A stretch of 7,630 nt of DNA from Desulfobacterales bacterium (GTDB lineage Bacteria; Desulfobacterota; Desulfobacteria; Desulfobacterales; C00003060). Below, piece by piece: positions 1 to 5,610 of the stretch (position 1 is the first letter of the stretch; every line of letters begins with the position of its first letter). The notes beneath the pieces were generated by a model. That model did not search any database. It was not told where the DNA came from and saw only the letters and a list, made by a program, of their open reading frames with translations. The position numbers were made by a program, and so were the translations under genes. The stretch lies in contig DAOUTV010000067.1 of NCBI GenBank assembly GCA_030668505.1, positions 1 through 7,630 on the forward strand, read 5' to 3'.

Positions 1-2
1 CT

Positions 3-989
3 GATCACCCCTATACGAGGCAGTGGTCCCTCAGAAATCCCCCCTGGCCCAGACCTGGCTTTGATACGTTGCGAGAATGGTCGATCGAATATAACTACTT
101 CGTCGGGTTGCGGTATATGCCGGTCAAGTCGCGCCAGGGCAGGCCTAAATCCCCCCCACCCCCCTTTATCAAAGGGGGGAGTACGGGGAGGGGCAATTTT
201 CATTCCCCCCTCGTCCCCCTTTTTTAAAGGGGAGTCAGTTTTCATTCCCCCCTTTGTCAAAGGGGGGGTAGGGGGGATTTTGTATGTGGGTGTCAGAGCT
301 GGTGCCCCTCTTGCAATGGCAAGAAGCCTGTCAAGATCGAGATAATGCTCTGCTATTTCAGCCGCTTTTTCTATCGACGCATCCGCCCAGGCATGCTCGG
401 GCGTGGGGACCAGTCCCATGTGCCTTTCAGGAAAGGGCTCCTCTTTGACCTTGGGTATAGCCCCCAGGACCGGAATGGCGCAGTAATGCTCGACGCTTTT
501 TCGGAGGATCGACTCATGGCGGGCACCGGCTACCCGGTTCAGGATAACGCCACAGATATCGACTTCTGGGTCGAACTTGAGACACCCCGACACCATAGCG
601 GCCACGGTGCGGGTACTCTTAGTACAGTCTACTATGAGGACCACGGGTGCCTTCAGGAGCTTGGCGAGTTCAGAGGTACTGGTACTCCCTTCAAGGTCGA
701 TACCGTCGTAGAGACCTCGGTTTCCCTCGATAACTGATAGGTCGGTTAATTGAGTACGGCTTGTAAAGGAAAGAATAATCCGGTCGGCAGGCATCAAGAA
801 GGTGTCCAGATTATAACAGGGATGGCCGGCCGCTCGGGCCAGCCATCCCGCGTCAATAAAGTCCGGTCCCTTCTTGAAGGGAGCAACGGCCACCCCGCGC
901 TTTCGCCAGGATGCAATCAGTCCCAAAGAGACGATCGTCTTTCCCGAACCCCCGCACAGGGCGGCAATCAGAATTCGGGGAAGAGCCAT
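3..989 (-). CDS. dsrN: DsrN, CobB/CbiA-type glutamine-dependent amidase (siroheme amidation), 3' end beyond window
   Basis: The frame stays open for 329 codons from the ATG at 989 to the left edge, so the gene is partial. The N-terminus carries the P-loop CGGSGKT (residues 12-18), then FKKGPDFID (38-46) and IEGNRGLYDG (87-96), the signature of the ATP-dependent amidoligase domain of CobB/CbiA cobyrinic acid a,c-diamide synthases. The last visible residues, PRIGVI, match the start of the C-terminal glutamine amidotransferase domain, which is not in view. In sulfur-metabolising bacteria this paralogue next to dsrABD is DsrN, thought to amidate a siroheme carboxylate to give the siroheme amide of DsrAB. 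A cobalamin-pathway CbiA is the alternative, but position favours DsrN. The start is the first ATG after a stop at 1005-1007. No clear Shine-Dalgarno is visible, and the gap to dsrD is 80 nt. Oddity: residues about 237-281 are encoded by inserted palindromic repeats. Confidence 0.87.
   Translation of the reverse strand, partial: MALPRILIAALCGGSGKTIVSLGLIASWRKRGVAVAPFKKGPDFIDAGWLARAAGHPCYNLDTFLMPADRIILSFTSRTQLTDLSVIEGNRGLYDGIDLEGSTSTSELAKLLKAPVVLIVDCTKSTRTVAAMVSGCLKFDPEVDICGVILNRVAGARHESILRKSVEHYCAIPVLGAIPKVKEEPFPERHMGLVPTPEHAWADASIEKAAEIAEHYLDLDRLLAIARGAPALTPTYKIPPTPPLTKGGMKTDSPLKKGDEGGMKIAPPRTPPFDKGGWGGFRPALARLDRHIPQPDEVVIFDRPFSQRIKARSGPGGISEGPLPRIGVI
147..281. repeat. Three palindromic G/C-run repeat units inserted in frame in the dsrN linker
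   Basis: Three related units lie in tandem (about 147-200, 201-242, 243-281). Each contains a palindromic core of a C run, TTT, a short loop, AAA and a G run: 159-179, 216-232 and 247-267. AATTTT or AGTTTT spacers followed by CATTCCCCC join the units. The block is 135 bp, exactly 45 codons, and contains no stop in the dsrN frame. There it reads as Pro/Gly/Lys-rich peptides such as PPTPPLTKGG, SPLKKGDEGG and PPFDKGGWGGF. Short intergenic palindromes of this type are dispersed in many Desulfobacterota genomes, from general knowledge rather than a search. An insertion in the linker between the two catalytic domains should be tolerated. Confidence 0.88.
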
Positions 990-1033
990 AGGTTTGGTTT
1001 CTTGTTACTGCAGTATAACCCGGTTTCAATCAA

Positions 1034-1066
1034 TGGTCTACTGGGCCCTGAAAACGACGTAGACCA
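1034..1066 (-). other. Hairpin just downstream of dsrD
   Basis: TGGTCTAC (1034-1041) and GTAGACCA (1059-1066) form a perfect 8-bp inverted repeat around a 17-nt loop, four bases past the dsrD stop. No T-run follows on the minus strand, so it does not look like an intrinsic terminator. It could be a processing or stability hairpin in the 80-nt dsrD-dsrN spacer, or chance. Confidence 0.3.
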
Positions 1067-1069
1067 GCT

Positions 1070-1309
1070 CTAATCCTCTCCGTCTGCTGCGGCCTGCTTG
1101 CCGACACCCTTGAGACCGATCAGGGTCGTACTCCCGCTGGACCAGTACTCAAGGGTTTCTTCCTGGACCATTTGGTTCACCAGGTTCTTTACCGCTCTGG
1201 GCTTCTCATCGGGCACCATCTTGTAAAAGTCCTTGAGATAGAACTTGGATTTGCCCTTCTTTTTCTTCAGTGTTTCTACAATTAGAGTCTTGGTTGCTTC
1301 TTCGTCCAT
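1070..1309 (-). CDS. dsrD: DsrD, winged-helix activator of dissimilatory sulfite reductase
   Basis: The 79-residue protein matches the DsrD family over its full length; the usual size is about 78 residues. It has the conserved block KSKFYLKDFYKMVPD (about residues 20-34) and the highly conserved EYWSSGSTTLIGLKG (about 53-67), followed by the typical GKQAA and acidic tail. DsrD is a small cytoplasmic winged-helix protein. It was once suspected to bind DNA but is now reported to act as an allosteric activator of sulfite reduction by DsrAB. It is characteristic of reductive, not oxidative, Dsr systems. A GAGGCAAG-type ribosome binding site lies directly upstream of the ATG. The 102-bp gap from dsrB is long for this operon and contains a strong hairpin, so dsrD may be expressed at a level different from dsrAB. 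Confidence 0.97.
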   Translation of the reverse strand: MDEEATKTLIVETLKKKKGKSKFYLKDFYKMVPDEKPRAVKNLVNQMVQEETLEYWSSGSTTLIGLKGVGKQAAADGED

Positions 1310-1350
1310 TTCTTGCCTCTTTTCGTGTACTAAGTATTTGTAGTTTTTAC

Positions 1351-1387
1351 CCCCTCACCCCTGCCCTCTCCCCCACAGGGGAGAGGG
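1351..1387. repeat. GC-rich palindromic repeat in the dsrB-dsrD spacer
   Basis: CCCTCTCCCC (1364-1373) and GGGGAGAGGG (1378-1387) form a perfect 10-bp stem with a 4-nt CACA loop. The adjoining CCCCTCACCC (1351-1360) belongs to the same dispersed repeat type; translated, such copies give peptides like NPLPCGGEGRGEG. Being G/C only in the stem, the hairpin would be very stable in the dsrABD transcript. On the minus strand the downstream sequence, GGGGGTAAAAACT, has no U-tract, so a simple intrinsic terminator is unlikely. A transcript-stabilising or partial attenuation role is possible. It resembles, but is not identical to, the repeats inside dsrN. Confidence 0.8.
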
Positions 1388-1411
1388 TTAGAATGAGATT
1401 GAGTTATTGAC

Positions 1412-2569
1412 TTATCCGGTCTTGGAAAATTTGAAATTAGTGGTTTGACGCCAGGTGTAATAGGCCGGATCGCGGAAATCATCAATGAGATGATGCGTAA
1501 ACTCAAGCTCGCACTTCTCAAAGAATCTCTCCCAGCCGATCCTTTCGGCCCAATGGCCCAGCCGCTCGTATTTTCTTGCGTCTGCTGAATATGCGTCAAC
1601 CATCCTCTTAATTGTTGCAGTCATTGTCTGCCAGCGGGGCATCTCATTCGGAATAAACGCAACTACGACCTTGGAGAACTTGGGTGCGTCTATCCTGTTT
1701 GATATCTTACCGCCTGCCATGAGCACGATACCATCACCTTCCGTGTCAGCCAGAGGCATGGACGGGCACATGGTATAGCAGTTGCCGCAGAACATGCACC
1801 GCTCTTCCTTAACGGACACGCTTTTCAACTGCTTGCCCCCGAATTCCACCTTGGTAGGCTTGATGGCTGCTGTGGGACACGCCGCAATGGCAAGAGGAAT
1901 CTCGCACATCTTGTCAAGATATTCATGGTCAACCAAGGGCGGTTTGCGGTGATAACCCAGGATGGCAATATCCGAGCAGTGGACTGCGCCGCACATGTTC
2001 AGGCAGCAGGCCATGGAAATCCTGAGCTTGGCAGGAAGTTTCATGCTTTCCCATTGGTCAAACATCACGTCCATTGTGGCCTTGACCGTTCCCGAGGCAT
2101 CGGTTGCCGGCGTGTGGCAATGGATCCAGCCCTGGGTATGTACGATATTGGTAATGGAAGCACCCGTGCCCCCTATGGGGAACTTGTAACAGCCGCCCGG
2201 TTGTTTCCGGCCCAGCAGATCAGCCTTTAAGGCCATGCACTTGTCCTTACTGTCCGTCATGAACTCTACGTTGTTCCGGGTGGTCCACCGGACATAGCCG
2301 TCGCAGTACTTGTCGGCAATCTCCATGATCTCACGGATGTGAGACACACTCATCAGACGGCAGCCGCCAACTCGGACCGCAAAGAGTTCGTCTCCACTTT
2401 CAGCAACATGGACGACAATGCCAGGCTCGATGATTTCGTGATATAGCCACTTGCCTTTATTTTTCTTGATGACCGGTGGATAGAACTCTGCGTAATGCCT
2501 CGGTCCAATATCCGTAATTCTATCCTCCATCGGTTTAGCTGGATTGTATCCTGAAGAAATAAATGCCAT
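1412..2569 (-). CDS. dsrB: DsrB, dissimilatory sulfite reductase beta subunit
   Basis: This 385-residue protein is the beta subunit of the cytoplasmic alpha2beta2 siroheme enzyme that reduces sulfite in concert with DsrC. The cysteines of the siroheme-coupled [4Fe-4S] cluster are present: C151, then C188, C189 and C193 in ACCLNMCGAVHC. A ferredoxin-like domain follows with C231 and C258, C261, C264 in CMFCGNCYTMCP. These positions are the same as I recall for Desulfovibrio vulgaris DsrB. The N-terminus MAFISSGYNP and the C-terminus DPAYYTWRQ are family hallmarks, and DsrB holds the catalytic siroheme in characterised enzymes. I chose the ATG at 2569 because the known family starts there. The in-frame GTG at 2578 lies within AGGGGGTGAC, which serves better as the ribosome binding site. 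dsrA ends 12 nt upstream, so the two are translationally close. Confidence 0.98.
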   Translation of the reverse strand: MAFISSGYNPAKPMEDRITDIGPRHYAEFYPPVIKKNKGKWLYHEIIEPGIVVHVAESGDELFAVRVGGCRLMSVSHIREIMEIADKYCDGYVRWTTRNNVEFMTDSKDKCMALKADLLGRKQPGGCYKFPIGGTGASITNIVHTQGWIHCHTPATDASGTVKATMDVMFDQWESMKLPAKLRISMACCLNMCGAVHCSDIAILGYHRKPPLVDHEYLDKMCEIPLAIAACPTAAIKPTKVEFGGKQLKSVSVKEERCMFCGNCYTMCPSMPLADTEGDGIVLMAGGKISNRIDAPKFSKVVVAFIPNEMPRWQTMTATIKRMVDAYSADARKYERLGHWAERIGWERFFEKCELEFTHHLIDDFRDPAYYTWRQTTNFKFSKTG

Positions 2570-2573
2570 TGTT

Positions 2574-2583
2574 GTCACCCCCT
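2574..2583 (-). promoter_or_regulatory. dsrB ribosome binding site that decides the start codon
   Basis: AGGGGGTGAC on the minus strand overlaps the dsrA stop codon and lies 4 nt before the ATG at 2569. It contains the alternative GTG start at 2578, which is disfavoured because that codon has no ribosome binding site of its own. The same 10-mer occurs in the dsrA leader at 3998-4007. Confidence 0.6.
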
Positions 2584-3904
2584 ATCTTTGATGATGCTTT
2601 CTGAATTCGTTGATATCGCGTTTCCATCCGCCGGGAACCTCATCTTCCTTCCAGAAGACGTACGGATTGGATCGAGGCTCCTTAATCATCTGCGGAACCG
2701 CCTTGAAATTCGTCACCTCCAGCAGCTTCTGCATACCCTGCCGCTTGATCAGCTCGCCAAGGCGCTCGCGGTTCTTGCCCTCTTCCATCCACCAATCCCA
2801 GATCGGCTCGACGACTTTTTCTTTGATCTCGTCATAGGGCTCCTCAACCTTGATAAAGGGCACAATCAGTGTACCCATCTGGGCGCCATCCAGGATCGGG
2901 GCCTTGGCGCCGGCCAGGACAGAACAACCCGTATCAAGGCCTACTCGAAGCGCCCTGGGCATCACATTGATGCAATGCATGCACCTGGTGCACTCGGGGG
3001 TGTTGATCTCAAGCTTGCTGCCATCCCAGGACATGCACTCGGTGGGGCAAAGACCGATCACCTCTTTCTGGATGTCGAATGCGCCCCAATCACGACCTGC
3101 ATGGGCGCCAGCGTTGGGCTTTAATTCGCCGCCCACATAAGCCTTGACCGCTTTCTGGTCGATGCGGATGTCGTCACGCCAGGTGCCTATAAAGGACAGG
3201 TCAGACCTGGCAATCGCGGCTACGCAGCAGTTAGGGCAGCCGTCAAACTTGAACTTGAATTTATACGGGAACGCGGGTCTGTGCAACTCGTCCTGATACT
3301 CCATGGTCATGTTGTAACAGAACTCCTGGGTGTCGTAACACGCATACTCGCACATGGACTGGCCCATGCAATCGGACGGAGTTCGCAGGTTCGACCCTGA
3401 ACCACCCAGATCCTGGTTTATGTTGTGGGTCAATTCGTAGAAGACCTCTTCTAACTGGGGCGTGCTAGTCCCCAAAAAGATGATGTCACCTGTGGCTCCG
3501 TGCATATTGGTGAGGCCGCTGCCGCGCCTTTCCCACAGGTCCATGAGTTGCTCTAAGTAGTCAGTCTTGTAATAGTGCCCCATGGGTTGATTAACACGCA
3601 TAGTGTGAAAGTGCGCCACACCCGGAAACATCTCAGGCTGGTCACAGTACCGGCCGATAACGCCACCGCCGTATCCGAACACGCCGACAATGCCGCCGTG
3701 CTTCCAGTGGGTCCTGCCGTGATCATACGATAATTCCAGTACACCCAAAAGGTCATCGCAGCATTCCTGGTTAAACTGGTAATCGATCCCTTTTGGGTTT
3801 TCCATCCTGGACTCGTGTTCGCGCTTGATGTCTGAAACAAAGCTCGTCCAAGGCCCTGTTTCCAGTTGATCGATCAGAGGCGTCTTGTGTTTGAATTCAA
3901 CCAT
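2582..3904 (-). CDS. dsrA: DsrA, dissimilatory sulfite reductase alpha subunit
   Basis: This 440-residue protein is the alpha subunit of dissimilatory sulfite reductase. It opens with the family block TPLIDQLETGPWTSFV. The siroheme-cluster cysteines are C179 and C185 (CMGQSMC), then C223 and C227 (CPNCC). The inserted ferredoxin domain supplies C286 and C305, C308, C311 (CTRCMHC). All are offset by +2 from the positions I recall for the D. vulgaris enzyme. The basic run KFKFKF (215-220) lines the anion/siroheme pocket in this family. The ATG at 3904 is preferred because an ideal GGAGGT lies 7 nt upstream and family members start here. The in-frame ATG at 3922 would put that ribosome binding site inside the coding sequence. 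dsrA is the first gene of the operon, behind a strong promoter at 4107-4135 and a leader of about 195 nt. Confidence 0.98.
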   Translation of the reverse strand: MVEFKHKTPLIDQLETGPWTSFVSDIKREHESRMENPKGIDYQFNQECCDDLLGVLELSYDHGRTHWKHGGIVGVFGYGGGVIGRYCDQPEMFPGVAHFHTMRVNQPMGHYYKTDYLEQLMDLWERRGSGLTNMHGATGDIIFLGTSTPQLEEVFYELTHNINQDLGGSGSNLRTPSDCMGQSMCEYACYDTQEFCYNMTMEYQDELHRPAFPYKFKFKFDGCPNCCVAAIARSDLSFIGTWRDDIRIDQKAVKAYVGGELKPNAGAHAGRDWGAFDIQKEVIGLCPTECMSWDGSKLEINTPECTRCMHCINVMPRALRVGLDTGCSVLAGAKAPILDGAQMGTLIVPFIKVEEPYDEIKEKVVEPIWDWWMEEGKNRERLGELIKRQGMQKLLEVTNFKAVPQMIKEPRSNPYVFWKEDEVPGGWKRDINEFRKHHQR

Positions 3905-4098
3905 TATTCTACCTCCCTCCATTTTTTCATTACTTTTTCAATGTGTCAACTTAGCCTGATACATCTGTATGTACCCTTTGCCGCGCAAAAGTATCGCGTC
4001 ACCCCCTCTCAATTCCCGAAATGCTCTTGATTAAGCGGTAGAACGAAAAAATTCGGTTGTTCTGAATGTTTTGGACAAAAATACACGAGCACTAACAT
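3905..4098 (-). promoter_or_regulatory. Long structured 5' leader of the dsr operon
   Basis: If transcription starts about 7 nt beyond the -10 box at 4107-4112, the dsrA mRNA has a leader of roughly 195 nt, long for a metabolic operon. Visible structure on the minus strand includes a 7-bp hairpin with a 3-nt loop (3975-3991; arms CTTTTGC and GCAAAGG, one G-U pair). A TACAT/ATGTA hairpin lies at 3960-3973. A possible outer GATAC/GTATC pair (3992-3996 with 3958-3962) overlaps, and so competes with, the TACAT hairpin. A further stem CGAA-TTTT-TTCG lies in the promoter-proximal half. I recognise no known riboswitch family. The leader also contains AGGGGGTGAC (3998-4007), the same 10-mer used before dsrB. 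Regulatory function is inferred, not shown. Confidence 0.45.
3912..3919 (-). promoter_or_regulatory. dsrA ribosome binding site
   Basis: The minus strand reads GGAGGGAGGTAGAATA and then ATG (3904). The GGAGGT core matches the anti-Shine-Dalgarno closely with about 7 nt spacing. It overlaps the codons that would follow an alternative ATG at 3922, which argues for the downstream start. Confidence 0.85.
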
Positions 4099-4106
4099 AA
4101 AGCTGG

Positions 4107-4135
4107 CCTATAGAACTATTTGCGCATTTTGTCAA
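4107..4135 (-). promoter_or_regulatory. Sigma70-type promoter of the dsrABD-dsrN operon
   Basis: On the minus strand a perfect -35 box TTGACA (4130-4135) is separated by exactly 17 nt from TATAGG (4107-4112), which matches TATAAT at four positions. It sits directly after the upstream gene's terminator and is the only well-formed promoter before dsrA. The predicted start is near 4098-4101. Confidence 0.72.
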
Positions 4136-4182
4136 TAGAAAAAACCTTGGATGAAACGGTTGCTTTGCATTGCTTTCATGGC

Positions 4183-4215
4183 AAAAAAATCGAAGCCTCT
4201 ACCGGCCGGAAAGGC
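4183..4215 (-). terminator. Intrinsic terminator after the kinase-like gene
   Basis: On the minus strand GCCTTT and AGAGGC (ends at 4215 and 4195) form a 6-bp stem with one G-U pair. The loop holds the palindrome CCGGCCGG. TTCGA and then seven T (4183-4189) follow. The terminator lies about 57 nt after the stop at 4272 and just before the dsr promoter, which isolates the dsr operon from the genes upstream. Confidence 0.68.
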
Positions 4216-4271
4216 GGAGGTTCTCCCTTGCAACAGCGCAACAGCACTTCGAGATCCAAAGAGCGATTCGG

Positions 4272-5417
4272 TTACGAATCCCGCAGGTCTTGAAGGACTA
4301 AATGGAATTTCGATACATGCCTTTCGAGATGCTCTTTAATCACAGGTATGTCTGGGGCAGCTTGATCACAGGCATTGATAAGGGCATGGAATCTGTATGA
4401 TAGATCTTCCTTGGCAATAGACTGTCCATATTGCAGGAAGCTATTGACAAATCCTTCATCAATAAATCCTTTGACCTGTTTTATTCTGAGTCCTTCCATA
4501 AACCCCTCCAGGGTCGCATCCACACAATCATCATCTGCCCATGCAATAGCGCCCACACCATCCAGGCGGTCCAGCCGCATCCTTATAGAAAGATTCAACA
4601 GAAAAAAGAGCAAAGCCTCATGGACAGAAACCCCCTCGGAGCGTTCCAGCATGGGAGCATATTGTCTTGCAGTCACCAGTTTAACATCCAGGGATTTCTC
4701 CTGTGCCTTCACCACAAAATCGCCGGCCGCGTGATGCCAGGGAAAAATCTGTTCAAAGGTCTCGATGTCATAATACAGGACCAGAATCCTGGCAGCTTGG
4801 TGGTATATCTGCCACGCCTGTGACCGAGAAAGGTGGCGAGGGTTTTTCTCGGTATCCCAAAGGACGAGTTTCCGGGAACCGTTTTCGTCCATTGAAAGGT
4901 GGAATTCGTGATATCCATGAAACCAATCTGCCAAGAACATAAGCATGGAAGGGAGCAAGGCTTCGCCCTGGAAGTAAGTCCGTGGCAAAAAGGGGAAATC
5001 ATATTTGCTGTTTAGGTGCTCCAAAACTTCAAACTCGCGACAGAGACGAGCCTCTCCCCGAGACGTAACTGCTACGTTCATTACAAAGGTTGCACAAACG
5101 CCACCAACCATCACCTCAATCCTGCCCGGGTGGTAGTCGCTGCCATGCTTTTCGGCATAAATCAGGATCTCTTCAATGTCGGACGCAGTGATGTCTTCCG
5201 TTAGTTGCTTGCCTGTAGCTTCGACTATCAACGCAAAGTCGTCTTTTGAAATGACGTCCGTGATGCCTTCAAAATACTGACCGTAGGTTAAGACAGGACC
5301 GGGGGTTGGACCAGTCCCACAACGCGTCAGGCGCATGGGGATCTGGCGAGTTAGGTCATTGAGCGGTACTTGGCCATTAGAGGATGGGGTGAGGTACGTG
5401 ACCTTGGGAAGTGTCAT
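4272..5417 (-). CDS. Uncharacterised dsr-adjacent protein with possible phosphotransferase/kinase-like fold
   Basis: This is a 381-residue protein without signal peptide, membrane segment or metal-binding cysteine cluster. I do not recognise the family with certainty. Its layout loosely recalls aminoglycoside-phosphotransferase/kinase-like proteins. There is a beta-rich N-lobe with a conserved-looking acidic helix (CREFEVLEHL, about 126-135) followed by FLPRTYF. A hinge-like stretch LADWFHGYHEFHLS (162-175) comes next, then a possible catalytic-loop equivalent PWHHAAGDF (226-234) with H228/H229 and D233. The second half is largely helical. A clear ATP-binding lysine or DFG-like motif is not evident, so it could be a pseudokinase or an unrelated fold. 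The first ATG after a stop at 5430-5432 has no good ribosome binding site. It lies 193 nt after the TPR gene on the same strand, so co-transcription is plausible, and it ends at a good terminator. Confidence 0.78.
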   Translation of the reverse strand: MTLPKVTYLTPSSNGQVPLNDLTRQIPMRLTRCGTGPTPGPVLTYGQYFEGITDVISKDDFALIVEATGKQLTEDITASDIEEILIYAEKHGSDYHPGRIEVMVGGVCATFVMNVAVTSRGEARLCREFEVLEHLNSKYDFPFLPRTYFQGEALLPSMLMFLADWFHGYHEFHLSMDENGSRKLVLWDTEKNPRHLSRSQAWQIYHQAARILVLYYDIETFEQIFPWHHAAGDFVVKAQEKSLDVKLVTARQYAPMLERSEGVSVHEALLFFLLNLSIRMRLDRLDGVGAIAWADDDCVDATLEGFMEGLRIKQVKGFIDEGFVNSFLQYGQSIAKEDLSYRFHALINACDQAAPDIPVIKEHLERHVSKFHLVLQDLRDS

Positions 5418-5464
5418 GAAATAAGTTGGCTATAGCACTCACCAAGAAGAATTTGGGGTTACCG

Positions 5465-5481
5465 GATGCAGATGCAGATGC
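5465..5481. repeat. Short tandem GATGCA/CAGATG repeat
   Basis: GATGCA is repeated two and a half times (GATGCAGATGCAGATGC) at the outer edge of the large inverted repeat in the spacer between the kinase-like and TPR genes. It may reflect slippage at the hairpin base. Confidence 0.5.
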
Positions 5482-5545
5482 TGGATTCTTGATACTGGAT
5501 TCAAGATCGATTATCCAGTATCAAGAATCCAGTAACCAGCATCTG
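5475..5545. repeat. 71-bp imperfect palindrome between the TPR and kinase-like genes
   Basis: A perfect 19-bp inverted repeat (5481-5499 and 5514-5532) surrounds a 14-nt loop. The pairing can be redrawn to extend outward: CAGATGCTGG (5475-5484) with CCAGCATCTG (5536-5545), leaving a 7-nt bulge and a total stem of 25 bp. Both arms are built from variants of the same phrase, CCAGTATC, CCAGTAA and CCAGCATC. No T-run follows on either strand, so it is not a standard terminator. It looks like a dispersed intergenic palindrome, a stabilising or processing hairpin in a shared mRNA, or both. Confidence 0.85.
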
Positions 5546-5610
5546 AGCGTATTGTCCACAAGACAAAATTTGGAAAAGTAGCCGTCAATGCGATCAGCTC
5601 CAAGGTAGGT

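Noticed and set aside
147..281. CRISPR array considered because of three tandem palindromic units.
   Set aside because: Units differ in length and sequence, there are no regular unique spacers, and the block is in frame within dsrN.
61..345. Plus-strand frame rich in PPLSKGG-like peptides.
   Set aside because: It is the translation of the palindromic repeats on the opposite strand of dsrN, a common source of false genes.
1..989. dsrN as a pseudogene because of the repeat insertion.
   Set aside because: Reading all codons from 989 to 3 shows no stop or frame break; both the ATP-binding motifs and the start of the second domain are in the same frame.
345..1073. Open frames on the plus strand opposite the left end (345-737, 750-1073).
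   Set aside because: They lie antisense to dsrN, whose minus-strand frame has clear CobB/CbiA motifs and runs to the window edge; the plus-strand peptides resemble nothing.
1330..1599. Minus-strand frame ending in NPLPCGGEGRGEG.
   Set aside because: It overlaps the 3' end of dsrB in another frame and its tail is the translated spacer repeat.
2570..2578. GTG at 2578 as the dsrB start.
   Set aside because: It would place the Shine-Dalgarno inside the coding region; known DsrB proteins begin at MAFISSGYNP, which is the ATG at 2569.
1925..3140. Several plus-strand frames opposite dsrB and dsrA.
   Set aside because: Antisense shadows of two fully supported genes; no ribosome binding sites or recognisable domains.
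3944..3949. A second TTGACA close to dsrA as an alternative promoter.
   Set aside because: At 17 nt spacing the downstream hexamer is AAAAAT, and the start would fall on the ribosome binding site.
4151..4339. Plus-strand 62-codon frame upstream of dsrA.
   Set aside because: It covers the terminator and the 3' end of the kinase-like gene on the other strand and has no ribosome binding site.
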